64,000 nucleotides of DNA from Brachycybe producta (Eukaryota; Arthropoda; Diplopoda; Playtdesmida; Andrognathidae): positions 4,778,780-4,842,779 of the forward strand of contig JAUPFP010000002.1 in assembly GCA_036925085.1 (NCBI GenBank), given 5' to 3'. Shown here piece by piece: positions 1-13,200 of the stretch. The notes beneath the pieces are model-generated. The model did not search any database. It saw only the letters and a program-made list of their open reading frames with translations, and had not been told where the DNA came from. Every line of letters begins with the position of its first letter. Within the stretch, counting starts at the first letter, position 1. The translations under genes and the position numbers were made by a program.

Positions 1-589
1 AAATCGCATTTTTATTTCTTAAAAAAACCGATTTGATATGAATAGCAGTTGATTCGTAACCCTGATTTGAGTTTTCTATTTTGTATGGAAGTTGAATGTA
101 TTTTTTATATCTATATTCATTACAATTAAGTTTAATTTTTAACTACATTTCAAAATTTAACATCACTATAACTCTGCAGGTTATTGTGCGTTTTGAATAG
201 AATTAAGAAATATTTTCAAAAGTGTTTTACAAACTAGAAGAGTAAATGAATCACCCCACAGACAGTGCGATACACTATGTGATGTGTGTCGGTTATGTTC
301 ACAAACACTTCATTTAAAAAAGAATTAAGTTTCAGTGTTAAGTTTTTCGTATCCTGTCCGCCTTTCAATTCTGTCCATCTGTTGGCTGATTTTCTCTTTC
401 TATACACCAGTGTTTTTGAAACTTTTCTCAGTGATGGACCACTAGGTAAGTGGCCGATGCGCTTACGGACCGCTCACCTTAAAAAGGCCTATTGGCCATG
501 TACTATCGCATGTAGCTTGAGTCAGTGGCCCAGAAATGGTGCACAATTTGTGCACCTCATATTACAGCACAATTGGCTGCTATAATTAT

Positions 590-1105
590 ATATATATATT
601 ATGCCAGGTCTGTCCTTTTCATGTGAGTAACGTTTTAACCCTTGAACCACGTCGGAATTTATATAAATTTAAATGAATAAATGAACCGTTTTTTTTTTCT
701 CAAGGTCAACTATATGTTGCACCCTTCCCATCCAAGAACCCCATGATATTAAATTGGAGAGGGGAAAAGGTTGGAAAGTGTAGAGGGGGAGAGAGAAAAG
801 TGGGAGGGGGTGACGGAAATTGAAATGAAAGGAGTAAAAAAAAAGGAAAAAACGACACGCATGCGCACACCAGAGAAAATGAAACGCTCATTTTCTCTTT
901 CAAATATAAAAAAGGGGAGGGGATAATAGTAGCAAAATTAAACTAGAATTTTTTTTGCTCCGCCCTTTTATGAATTGGGTTGTTGGGTTTGTTACTTGGT
1001 CTGACGGCATAAAAGGGCGGAGAAAAAGAAATTCTAATGCTGGGCACAATTGCCTGTGAATTTGGCTCCCGTCATTTATGACGGGTTACCCCACTAGTAG
1101 AAAAA
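590..1105 (-). mobile_element. Reverse copy of the composite ACCCGTCATAAATGACGGG element
   Basis: Matches 42787-43300 in reverse: CATTTATGACGGGTTAC at 1073-1090, AGAAATTCTAATGCTGGGCA, GCGCATGCGTGTCG-type block near 855-870, and AGACCTGGCATAATATATAT on the minus strand near 600. The inner palindrome is only partly preserved. Confidence 0.7.
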
Positions 1106-1468
1106 TAATAGTAGACTAATTTGCGTTTTTTTTTTGTAACTTCTTCCGTTGTGACAGTTGGAGTTCAAAAGAAAAAAAATTCTATGATCCCGTTTGCGGA
1201 CCTCCTGGCACACCGCCGCACAGCTGCATGCAACGTCGCATGATAATGTATGCAACTGTCGAGATAAAGTCGTGAGACTTTGTATCTATACGTTATCACG
1301 CGCCCCTGAATCAAACATTCAAATGACGTCATACTTGATATTGTAATTATATAACCTTTATTTGATAGCTAAACATGGTGTGTGTAAAGTGGAGATTTCG
1401 ATATCTCGCATTGCGTCCACACCACGAATTTGGAACATTGTTTGTAGACAGTTAAGCGACTGTATCTA

Positions 1469-1858
1469 AAGCCTCGTTTTCACGGCAATAGTTTTTTCGT
1501 GTCGTGAAAGTTGCGATAGTTCACTCTCACGATACCAACTGTCTAAATGTCTTGAAGTAACGTGATAGTTCTGTCATGACAGTGCGACGTCTACTTCACA
1601 GATATGTTTGAGTTAACAACAATGTTGCCTCTCCCTACAGAAGCCAAATTTCCCTACAAGTGGTCACTAAACAACCATTATAGTTACTATTACTGTCGCA
1701 ATAGTACTATCAACTATCTAGTCAAACGAGATAGTGTGATAGTGCTATCGCTACAGTTCGATAATGACTATCGTGTGGTCTGCACTAGGATAGTTCTCGC
1801 GATATTTGCTGTCATGACGGCAACTATCGCGAGAACGATCATCGTGAAAACGAGGCTT
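1469..1858. mobile_element. MITE, ends AAGCCTCGTTTTCACG
   Basis: AAGCCTCGTTTTCACGG and CGTGAAAACGAGGCTT bound 390 bp filled with short inverted GATAGT and ACTATC words. The frame open at 1604-1906 is made of these words and is not a gene. Confidence 0.75.
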
Positions 1859-4308
1859 GAATATGCTCTAAAGTGTGCACTGTGCACCTTTAAAATGGTT
1901 ATCTGAGAAACGACAATTGAAACGGAGACATTCAGCACCCTCCTTCGATTATCTGTTCAGATTTTAAAACTGCCATTGCAATAAATGCTTATTTTTAAGG
2001 ATATTAACATGAACTGTCCTTCACGTCAATTATTTACTATTCTAGTTACTAAAACACTTTTTATACCGTTTACCATACTATAAGGGATATTGAATATAGC
2101 TTGTTGTTAATGTGATATTCAACACCGTGTTTGAGTTAGTAGTTTTTCCAGGCTACTAATTTCATTACGTTATTGATATTAGGTTCATTTTTACTTTTAT
2201 TACAGCATCGTTATTTTCGAATTCATCAAAATAAACCTTTTACAGTGGCTTGATGTTTAGAACAATGAGAATGTACACTTACAAGCATAGCTTAATTCGG
2301 TATATTCAATTAATTCACCTAGGAAGGTGAATGATGCATTTAGACAGCAAACAGTACTGAGTAATGATACTTAATACCGAATTAACTGTCAATCTGAACA
2401 CTACATGTAAGAGATTTCCTTCTTAAAAGGCGAATAACCGGTGTTTTATTACATTTTAAATGCATATTTTAAGCAAAATAATCCGTAATTGAAAACAATT
2501 GTCAGGTGAATTGTTATCAATTAAGAATTATTTTTTGTTGATTTTCTGAAGTAAAGATTTGATGCATTGAAGCTTATGATTTGCAGAACAGTGAAATGGG
2601 AGCATCATTTTTTAGTGGTATTTTATTTCCAGTTTGAAATGAAGTGGAATTACAAGTAAAAACGTTAATCACTTGTCATTTGTGTGACCATTTTAAACAA
2701 ATTACATCTGTGGACATGAATACAAGTTGCACTTTTTAAATTCTAGTTGGTATTGAGAGAAATTGGGAGTTCAACCCTCTGAAACACAAGCTCTCACGCT
2801 GATTTGAGGATTACGGGTGTTAGCTGAGCTTCAATCAGGATTGTTGAAAATTACAAGTAGCTGTACTTTTTAAAAAAAAAGGCGATATTAAGCCAGGGTC
2901 AAACTACTCGACAAATTGTTCTTCTGTGCAGCACTGCACATCATCAGTGACTATAGCAATACATATCTGGTATCTCAGAACAGTATCTTTTGTTTATGAA
3001 CGTATATCTTGAACACAGTTAATAAGTTCCTACTTCAAACGAATTTTTATGAATCTTTTCAGTTGAATGCATTAAAAGTTCTAGTAGAACCAACACATGT
3101 TTTTTATGTATAGAAACTTTTAATGTTCTAAAACTATTTTCATAACAATATTTTTAAAAAATAAATCATTTCTGTTTATAACTTATTTGTCACTTAAACA
3201 CGGGTGCTTATTATACGAAACTACAAAGTGTCGATGTATGTTCTTCTACCCAAGCTCAATCACTCTCCATGTAAAACGTATATAAAAATACATGATTCTG
3301 TTTTATAAAATTTATAATGCGACGTTTAAGTCCAATAAGTACCTTACCTTCCCAAAAATGTGTTTTTTGGAGTTGTGACACTCTTTTTGCCGAGGTGCGA
3401 TATGTTAGGAGTGGAGCCTGCATAGGAGGATGCACATCGACACTTAGCGAGATATTTGGTGCTGTGTAACAGGCCTTGAGGATGCAAAAACCATGAAAGT
3501 TGAGTTTTTTTCCAACATGCTATTAGTTATTTCTGAGATACAAACAAGTTCATGAACAATGGTTGCAGCAATCAACCTAAAAATGTTGATTTCAAGCCAA
3601 ACTGCTATGCTATTCGATTGTTTTGAGAAGAAACCTTGTGTGCCTCTTATTCGTATTGCTAATTTAGTGAAAGATGCGAATCAAAAATTGGCAAAAAAAA
3701 AAATAATAAATGGCCATGGTGATTGGAGTGCAGGTCATTTCCTAATCAGGCAACACACTTTAAATTGTTGGGTAATGTGAACATTTTTAGGTTGTCACCA
3801 CAAGTTGTGCAGCATCGTAATAACAGTTTTTCGAGTAGTATGCCCCCGGCTTTAGTTCACTGTCATCCTGTACTATGCTTTTTGTTTGATGTTGTGCCAT
3901 GTAAACAGGAAGTTTCTTCTTGTGTGACTGTTTGTATGATTCCTGTGTGTGTGTTTCTGTGTTTAAACTTATCTACTGAATTGACGATTAAGAGTAAATA
4001 GCAAGGTAGCTTTGACATATGGGACGAGGCCAGTGATTGATACAACCCAGACTTATGATGAAAGTGAAATGAAAACTTTCAGTGAAAAACAAAATCTGAT
4101 GTATTGTCAAAAATGTATATGAAACATTTACTTTAATGCTGGGTTTATAGTCGGCTTCCTGATTTAAAAGTATACAAGTCAAAATTATGTAGCAAGTTTT
4201 AATTGTGTAATTTATGGGCCGCACTTCTTAACGTTATGTTTTTTGATACACAAGTACACAAAACTGTCAAACACGTCTTATTAGAAGCCCAAAAATTACA
4301 CTGGTCTG
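1859..4308. other. Non-coding, no gene seen
   Basis: AT-rich with no exon-like segment. A short TTAA-bounded inverted repeat (TTCGGTATA and TACCGAA) lies near 2290-2390. Frames at 3559-4000 lack any recognisable protein. Confidence 0.5.
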
Positions 4309-4725
4309 AAGGTGGGTCCAGACTAGGTGGGTCCAGACTACTCGTGCTCGGTGTCGGTGAGGTTGTTCTTTGACAAGCTTGAGTAATGTACTGTAGATGT
4401 ACTCGCAAAAAGTGATACATGTAGCACGAGTAACGCAGGCCAGGGCTTATCCGGCTCCGCCTGGTCTCGGTAAATCAAAGAGGTGTTCGTCAAGACTTGC
4501 AAGTCATTCGTTGGGAACGAGCACAGTTTAGTTGGCTTGTTGTACTCGTGGCGTCAGGATGGAATGGACAAATGATTTGACGCAAGGAGTGCATTATAAT
4601 AAAACTTTCACTGGTAAAAGCCTCTCGACTAACTGAACTCTCAACCCTCAGTTGACAAGAGCACGAACGAGACCGGCAAGTCAACAAGGGAACAAGCCTG
4701 AGCACGAGTAGTCTGGATGCACCTT
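4309..4725. mobile_element. AGGGTGCATT-family MITE
   Basis: AAGGTGGGTCCAGACTACTC-like left end, with GGTGGGTCCAGACTA duplicated in tandem, and GAGTAGTCTGGATGCACCTT right end. The interior matches the copies at 20.2 and 45.0 kb (AAGACTTGCAAGTCATT, GGTGTTCGTC). Confidence 0.75.
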
Positions 4726-4924
4726 AACAGGCAGGCCTACAAATACATAAAATTTGAGTGTATGTCTAGGAGGGGATATATACTTCATCGCGAAATACCG
4801 ACTGTAAAATGTGACATTAAAATTTATTTGGTTTGTTCGTTTATTTATTATTATTCTTATTTCTAACACACTTTAAATTTTTGATTTTATTGAGGTTTTG
4901 GAAATGAAATTAAGTAAAATTCAA

Positions 4925-5110
4925 AGTTTGTTAGAAACTAATAATCGTATTTGATGATGCTGTAAGTGATTTTTTTTTTAACTATTGATATCTTTAGAAT
5001 GAAACCTTCATCAAAATTTGAAGTTATTTTTTTGTGAATTATTATTATCAAATAAATGACGTACATTTTTTGTTTTTCAAACTGCAGTAGAAAACGTTTA
5101 TTTTAAAAGA
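4925..5110. repeat. Diverged copy of the dispersed palindromic repeat
   Basis: GTTTGTTAGAAACTAATAAT, TATTGATATCTTTAGAATG and, mirrored, AAGATATCATTATGG at 5107. Weak similarity; borders unknown. Confidence 0.4.
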
Positions 5111-5169
5111 TATCATTATGGAAAAAATTTTAACATTATCATTTTAAAGTTGTGTGTACTGGTTGCTGT

Positions 5170-5245
5170 TGCTGTAATCCCTCTGCCATAGGCCTTTATG
5201 GCTGCTTGCAGAGTAATTTTTCAAATTCAAATTCAAATCCGGTAA
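5170..5245 (+). repeat. 3' end of a SINE/LINE-like repeat
   Basis: CCCTCTGCCATAGGCC, CTGCTTGCAGAGTAAT and a tail of ATTCAA units. Further copies at 36055-36115 (plus) and 16066-16125 (minus). Confidence 0.5.
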
Positions 5246-5827
5246 TCGTAATGACTACTACTGAAAGTTGAAACATAGTACAAATAATAGATCCTTCATC
5301 AATCAATCATTGCCATATTAATTTATTTTCTGATTGTAAAATTCCAAATAATTCTTATGTCTAGTCTTATTATTGTGAACTTGTTTATGTCTTTGTTATT
5401 AATTCTCAACGCGTATAAGACCACTGTTTACAGAATGAGCACAAAGAACTTTACATTTTCAAAATTTATATACTTGTATATAGAAATTTACAACTGATTC
5501 AATCAAAGGTTAAATTGCATACGAATCGAAATTACTAATGTACAGAAGGTTTAAGTGAGCCTGAATTGATTCTTGACTTAAATTTGATTGATTAAGCTGT
5601 AAATCTTTTGTGCTCATTGTGTATTATTGCCACTCGTAGTTTTTTAAAACCTCATCTTATTAATCAAGGATCTGCATCAAAATAGTTGCAAGTTTGTGTA
5701 AATACTGTATTGAATAATGATTTTTGTTTTATTGTTTTAGCTTTTCATCTTGCATTTTTATGTACCATATTAACAGTAAAGTCTTTTTGATACCATTCTA
5801 CAATTTTTATGACTTATTACTTTGAAG

Positions 5828-6018
5828 TACAGTCAGTCCTCAACTTTCGTTCCCGAAGGTTTCTGCCTAAGTCGAAAAAAACTGTGTAAGTTGAATCTCA
5901 TTCAGTCCTACGTGTTTTATTGCCTGTACAGAGCCAAATGTTACATGGTGCTCCAGTTGTAAGGAGAAGTACCGCAACTGCGTAAGTCGAATCTGTGTTA
6001 AGTCGAGGATTTATTGTA
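5828..6018. mobile_element. Tc1/mariner-type MITE with TA borders
   Basis: TACAGTCAGTCCTCAACTTT at the left and AGTCGAGGATTTATTGTA at the right, with inner AAGTCGAA blocks. TA at both ends and the AGTCCTCAACTT-type terminus resemble pogo/Tigger-derived MITEs. Confidence 0.7.
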
Positions 6019-6566
6019 GTTTTAAATGGATTTTTTTTTCTTTCAAAAATTTAGGATTGTCCATGGTTCACTCCGAATGATTCTAGACTAAAGAATTGTC
6101 AAAATGATCTTGCTGTGGATGAGTTATAATTTTGAAGAAACCCGAGAAAAGAATGGCTCATCATGAGGTATGAATGCAAGTTACTGCTGCTTATGTGCCT
6201 TAATAGCTCTTGTTTGCTAGTCTAGCTCGAGAACGTTTTGTTTAAAAAAATATAGTGATGCTGATCATTTTGGCTAGTCCAACCATAATGTTTAGTTGAC
6301 ATCGAATTAATGTCGTCCATTTTTGTTTCATTGATACGAATGTTTATTTTTCATACATATGGTAGTAGAATACAAACATCCCCCATAATTCACACAAATA
6401 TTTGTCTATTTTGTTTCTGTTTTCTCATAAACCTTATAAGGATGTACGCTCGTACGTATGAATTTTTCATGAATGCTGTTTATTAAGTTTGTTCTGATCG
6501 ATTTCAATACATTATTTATGAGGATAAGTCTTAAATTAGAAACTGTGTCGATTTCGGGCTGTGTAC

Positions 6567-6946
6567 AGGCGGATTTGCTTGTGAGCTGAAGATTTAATAA
6601 GCTGAAGGTGAAGATATTATGAGCTGAATGAGAAATGTAAGCCACAATGTTAGCTTATGCTTGACATCTTCCAGAGGCTGAAGGAAATATTCTTCAGCTG
6701 AAGCAACGAGTTGGAAGTTAGGTGACAGGGTGATAGTCAGCTACTGCATCTTCAGCCATAACATTTCATATTCAGCTCACTAGTATTTCCACCTTTTAAG
6801 GCGGATTTTTTGGCCCGCTGAAGATAAACATTTTGTAGCTGAAGATGATATGTAGTGCCAACTATAATGTAGCCACCTGTGGCCACCATGACACTTTTCA
6901 TTTTCAACTACAAAATGTTTATCTTCAGTGCACCACAAAATCCACC
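6567..6946. mobile_element. Two adjacent related hairpin MITEs, GGCGGATTT family
   Basis: The first (6567-6794) runs from GGCGGATTTGCTTGTGAGCT to TCAGCTCACTAGTATTTCCACC. The second (6799-6946) runs from GGCGGATTTTTTGGCCCGCT to a mirrored CACCACAAAATCCACC, with AAGATAAACATTTTGTAG arms. AGCTGAAGAT words recur in both. Confidence 0.65.
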
Positions 6947-7202
6947 GTAAAGTGGATGTAACTCAACAAATTCCAGCTACTGAATTGCGGTTTTCGGTAG
7001 TTGTTAATTAATTGTGTAATGGGACAATTGTAGTGAGGCTAAAAATATAACGTTTTAAGTTCGTTTTTCATTGTTTTTAAGCAACCACCTTCCGTCTTTT
7101 GATTACAAAACGGAGTTGAAGGCATTCATTTTAGGCTTATCCTCTTACGTTTAAATTATTATTCATAATTTAGCACATTTAATTTTAAATCACATTACGG
7201 TC

Positions 7203-10200
7203 TTAACAGTCAGTAACAAGATATTTCCAGTTGCACGTGTTGACGCTAATATCGAAAAATAGTCCAGACTGACATTGCTTTTCGTGTACTATGTAAGTTG
7301 AGCCAATGGGCTGGCATTTAAAGAATTTTGTGCAATCTGTCGGATGACGAACTAAGCTTGTTTCTGAACATTGTTCTATTGCGTATGCCTCTGCGGTACT
7401 GTCAGTGTAGGGTGGCTGTTGCTTTGCAGTTGTTGCTTGTGGTACCGGAATTTTTGGTTCGGGTTCAGGCTCTGGAAGGATTTTAGGTGCTGGTTCAGGT
7501 TCAGGCAGGATTTTAGGTGCCGGTTTGGGTTTAGGAGCAGGTTGTGGTTTGAGGTCTGGTTCGGGGTCGGGTTTAGGTGGTTGTGGAATAGGAGAGCCAT
7601 TGAAAAATGTATTGATCACTTTAAGTAATGGGTACTTTTTTCCACAAATTCCTCGAAAATCATCTGTTTCCATAGACCAAATCATTCCTCCTCCAAGTCC
7701 CAACGATTTAGCAAATTTACACTAGAATAAATGAATTAAAAATAGTAAATATTGTAAATGAAACTCGATCAGTTTTGTCTATTAATTCTGGCACTTTTTT
7801 ATGGAACCGGAAATATGATGATGTAAATAAGTAGGGATGGGACATTTGAATCCCACTAATTTTGAAAAAATATTCGAGTTTCGACAACTCGAATCTACGC
7901 GCTTTTTTCGTCTTTCGAATCTTTGGAATCCTAACCATAAAGAAACTGTTAAAAGTTTTGGTAAAATTAGTTTTAACTCCACTGACGTCCAATAGAAGCG
8001 TTCACTAACAACAAAAAAGTGGTACCTGGATCACCAATATCGCTCAGGGTGCCACTGTTTTTTTATTATTATTTTAATATTTTATTTATTTTATTTGTAT
8101 TTTCTTAATGAATAATATAGGATTCTTATATGAAGGATTCAAGACATTCAAGATTCGCGAGATTCGAGAACCTTTTAGGATTCGAGAAAATTTAGAGATT
8201 CGTCCTACCTGCATAAATGAGTTATTAGGAACTAGAATAGTAAATGAATCGGTTGAAATATTTTAATCTTTAAAAATAAGGCATCGACTGAATTAATAGC
8301 TTATTTTAAAATTTATCATTTAAAACATTTAAGTTTTATTTATGATTTTGAATGTATGGGTTTACGAAAAAAAATCTGATCGCACGAATCCAACGAATCT
8401 TTTTTTTTATATATATAATAATTAGGGCTCGGATTTTGATGCAATATCAACCGGAATGTTTCTCAATTTTTGGCCCAAGTGCCAATTGTGAAGTAATCAT
8501 CATCATCATCGTCATCATTATCATTAGAGCCACTGCAATTATGCTTTTTCTTATCAGAAAAGGCTGGTTAGAAAGGCTAGATGTCTGTTTACTGTCAGTT
8601 GTCAACTAGAATTCTAGCCTCTTATTATTTTTTTAATTAGAAAAAACAATCTTTTTTATCTAAACGAGATTTTTACTTCACAATTGGCACTTGGGCCACA
8701 TATTGAGAAACATTCTGGTCGATATTGCATCAAAATCCGAGCCCTAATAATAGTTTTTTTTAATAATTTTTTGCAATGTTGCATACAGACCTTTTCTTCG
8801 ATGCTGTTTTCATCATCGTATCCAACCCATTGATCACCAGAATACATGTAGGGTGCTTTGTAATATGTGTCCTGTACCACAGTCCATTTAGTAGTCATCT
8901 GTGTTTCACATATCTTAAGAGAGAGAAACAAAAATTCATTATTTTTTTCTATATATTTTTTTTTTCGTCATTTAAAAATGATGGAAATTATTACTTCGTT
9001 GTAGCCTAATGTTCCTCCTTCTTGTGTGTATGGACCCTGTCGACCAGGTCCAGAAATAGGAGCGTAGAAATCATTACTTTCAGTGTTGGTCAGTGTGAAA
9101 GAGTGACCATACAGTCCCAATCCAATATTTAATTTACTAGGTGTAGCGCCTTGTTGAATAAAATGATGTATTGAAGCATTCTATGCAAAAAGGGCATTGC
9201 AGGCATTAGGAAAAAAAAATTTGGTCACAGGGTTTTATGGGTCAACATAATCATTCATTGATTATTATTCCGCGTTTATATAAGCTTAAGAGCCTAGGCC
9301 CTAGCCACTCCAGTGTGCGCGTGCTGCATGACTCCATAGACACAATGTTAAGCGAAATTTGATGTTTAAACAAAACATGTTCTTGATTAATGGTGCGTTT
9401 CTAATCTTTTTGGAACTTCTAGGGCCTGTTGAGTGCTCCTGATATATTTTTTGAGCTTTTAGAGCATTTAAATATTTTTCGACTTTTGGCCGTTTTTTGA
9501 AAAAAAAAAAAAACCCAAGGCCTTGGTTTTTGACCCATTTTTTCGAATTTTAAAAATTCTTGAATCCTTGTGCTTTTCTAGGTTATTTATTGACTTCTAG
9601 GGACAGTTGAGTGTTCCTGAGGCATTTTAGAGCTTTTAGAAATTTTTGAGAAGTCAGGGCGGGGCCGGATGCGGCCTGCGGGGCATACGTTGCACATGTG
9701 TGATTTAAAATAAAACCCATTTGAATATTGCAACCAAGCGACTTTAATACCTGATCATTAAAAGCTCAGTTTTTAGAATCGTGACCATGCTTTTGGACAC
9801 ATGGAATTTCACTTAACATTAAGTCCGCAAATGGAATGAATTTTCTAACGATTTTTGTTAAACTTACGACATTCATAAGACGGTTGTAGGGACTTTCTTC
9901 GGGTCTTGCGTAAAGTGGCGCATTGTGGCCAGCCGTAGACTCCCAGCTTCCGTGGAAATCGTAAGTCATGATATTTATGAAGTCAAGATATCTAGCATGA
10001 GAAAATTAAATTAAATGTTATGAGAACATGTCGTTAGAAAGTGTTAGAGCTTGCGTTTAACTATAGTTACCGTGACAATGCAGGCACATCATATGCTGCA
10101 TCCACTGTGTATTGTCCTGCAGCAACTGCTGCAGATAAAAGCAGCCCGTGTTTGTCAAACTCTTCTCTAACTTCCTAGAAGTGTAAAAAAAAAGACAATA

Positions 10201-13200
10201 TATGAATGATTTCACTGCTGTAGAAGTTTCTTCTACATTTCAGCTTTCTTTTTGGTTTAAGGTGGCTGAATAGATATTTATTTTGTTTTTGTCCCTTTGC
10301 ATTTTGGATCCACTGCAGTTTCTATATGTTTTATAAGTATACAGTCTCCCCCTTTTGTGAAGATTCATATTTTTCAAGCAATCGTTTTTCAGGAGAAACA
10401 TAACGGAAAAATTCAAAGTGTTTTAGAATCTAGAGTAGTTGGTGATGATGCTAAAAGTTTTTTCATGATGATATCATTAAAAATATATTTTTATGACAGT
10501 TTGAAAAAGGTGAAAATAGTTTTTTTCATTAAAAATCAATGGGAAAACGAAAAAAACGGATGATTTTCAAACTGAACTATAAAATGCTTATTTTTTAAGA
10601 TATTGCCACGAAAAAACTTTTAACATAATCTTTTACCATTCTAGTTTGGAAAACAATTTAAATTTTTTCGGAATGTTGTTACTACAAAACGTTTGCGTGA
10701 CGTTTTTGCGTCACTGCATTGTCGCCATCCAGGGCAAAAGCAAAAGAAATATCTCTTCAGCCACCTTAACGGTTCACAAGTTTGAGTTTATAGAAGAGGG
10801 GAGAAAGTGTAGGGGAGAAAATGTAATTCTGTGTGGCAGCACAGAAAATAGTTAACTCAATTTCAGCTTTTTTTTCTGCCTACATTCTGCCAAATAAATA
10901 GAATATATAATTATTTAAATTAGATAAATTCTATTTTCAGTTTGCTTTTTTTCTGCATGTGAAAAAATTCTAAATTTTTGATTTTTAAAAATGTGATTTA
11001 ACCAAAATTAATTTTTCTCACCGAAATGAGTGACACGTAATTTTGTCTATCAATTGGAGAGCCTCCTCTTTGAGTTGGATACTCCCAATCAATGTCGAAT
11101 CCATTAAAACCGTAGTTTAAAATAAATTCAGTGGCTGATTGAATGAAAATCTTTCGTGTTTCTCTGCTCGATGCCATCTTTGAATATTTCACGGAACCCT
11201 CGTTCCATCCTCCAATTGCGATCATGGTTTTTAACTCGGGGTTGATGTTACGAAGATTATTGAACCGTTTGATGGCACCTGAAAAAATTGATGTTTTTTT
11301 ATGTTATTTTATTTTCAAAAGACAAATTATGCAGCCATTACAAAATATGCAAGTCAAGGAAAATAGTTGAACATGTGGTTTCAAGGTGCCCAAGTTTCTT
11401 GTGGACATAAATTACCTCTCCCCCAGTTTTCCTCGAGATCGTTGTATGGATCTAGTAATTTCACTTTATTTGTTGCTTCATCTAAGCCAATGAATCCATA
11501 AATTAGATGGGTGCACAGATATGGGTCCAGGTGCTCCGCGTTGCATTGTCCGTTGCCTGGTCGGTATGTGGCCCAACTGCCATAGTAGCAAACAACTCGT
11601 TCTTCGAGAAAATGGAAGAAAAGTAAATACTTGGTATCAATCATACATGGAATAGTGTAAAAGTGAAAATAGTCAAGGTCCTTGCACACATGACCGGCGG
11701 GCAAGAGGTCGGTGAAGTTGATGGCCGATACCTGGTTGTAGAGTTGCACCGTTAAATTCAATGCGTCTGTTCACCCGGTGACACGGTCCGCTCTCAATCG
11801 GATCGCAGAATAGAGAAAGGCGAGGAGTTGGAATAATTATTAACAAATCGAACCCAATTAATACACCACGGTCCGATAAAGTGTATTCTAGACGACCGAG
11901 CCGAGGCAGCAGGACCGAAACGCGGACGTCTCCCGGACAATTGTATGTGGGCCAGAGCGCAGCCGGCTTTCCGGCACTGTCTCGGCTCTGTCATGTGTGC
12001 AAGGACCCTAATAGTAAAACTAGAATGGTAACTGAATCACTTAATAGTGTTTAGGTGTTGAATCTTTTGATATATTTCAAAATAAACTTTTCATGAACTA
12101 AAATTAAAAATTATCTTCTGCTATAATAAGCATTGGTCTCATTAAAAATAAGTCAATTTTTTCTTCAAACTTAACATAAGTTTATTTTGAAATATGTCAA
12201 CATGAAAATATTAACTGATTCAGCTAATTACCCTTTCTCGTTTATGATCAACTTTAATATTGCGTATGAATGACAGATTAATAAGAGTCCAAAGTTTGTT
12301 AGAAACTAGAATGGCAATTTGTTTGGTTAAAAGTTTTTATAATAATAATTTTTTTTTTAAAATAAACTTGTTATCGCAATTTAAAACATGAAGAAATTTT
12401 AAGAGTTTTTTTTTGTAATCGTCGTTACTGTGTAAAATTTTCTTTTTAAATTATCATAAAAAGTTTATTATTAAAGATGTCGCCTTTACACTTATTTTTG
12501 AAAATAAACGATGATATTTTTTTTATAGATTTTTCAGTCACAATGGTCAATAAAAGCCAGAAACACAAGTTCAACTGTTTAATCATCAGGGAAAAGTAGC
12601 ATTACATCTTACAATTAAGCAAAAAGAAGTGAAAACTAATTATATCTTTGTGTTTTTCTTTTGACTTAGTTGTGACCATTTTTGCTCTTTTGCTTATTGG
12701 TTGTCACTTTTTGCTGCTCAATTGTAAGATGTAATGCTACTTTTCCCTGATGATTAAACAGTTGAACGTGTGTTCCTGGCTTTTATGGACCATTGTGACT
12801 GAAATAATTATAAAAAATATCATCGTTGTATCTACTGGTCAAATTTAATTATATAATAATTTCTTTGAAAATGTCTATTTTAAGTTTTTTATGTTAAAAT
12901 AGGGCTTGTGTTTTAATCTATTTTAAAGATTTATCATTAAAATAACTTTGCATCACTTTTTTATATTTTTTCTAACAAATCTTCCATTTTTTTCTTCAGT
13001 TTTTTTATAAATCATATGCACGAAAGTGAATTTTAAAATCAAAGTTGTGAAAATTAAAAATTGAAACCTTTTTTTAAAAGGCTACTAAACATTTATTTTC
13101 AAAGATTTTTTCTTGAAAATAATTTTGTCATAATATTCATTTACGGGGGTACTCTTCTAGTTTCTAATTTCTTCGTAGTCATTTTTTTTTCTTAGTCTTA

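Noticed and set aside
1604-1906. 100-codon frame on the plus strand
   Set aside because: Falls within the 390-bp MITE rich in GATAGT words and runs past its end.
7371-7628. Frames on both strands over the chitinase linker
   Set aside because: Shadows of the Pro/Glu-rich linker, whose repeats keep several frames open.
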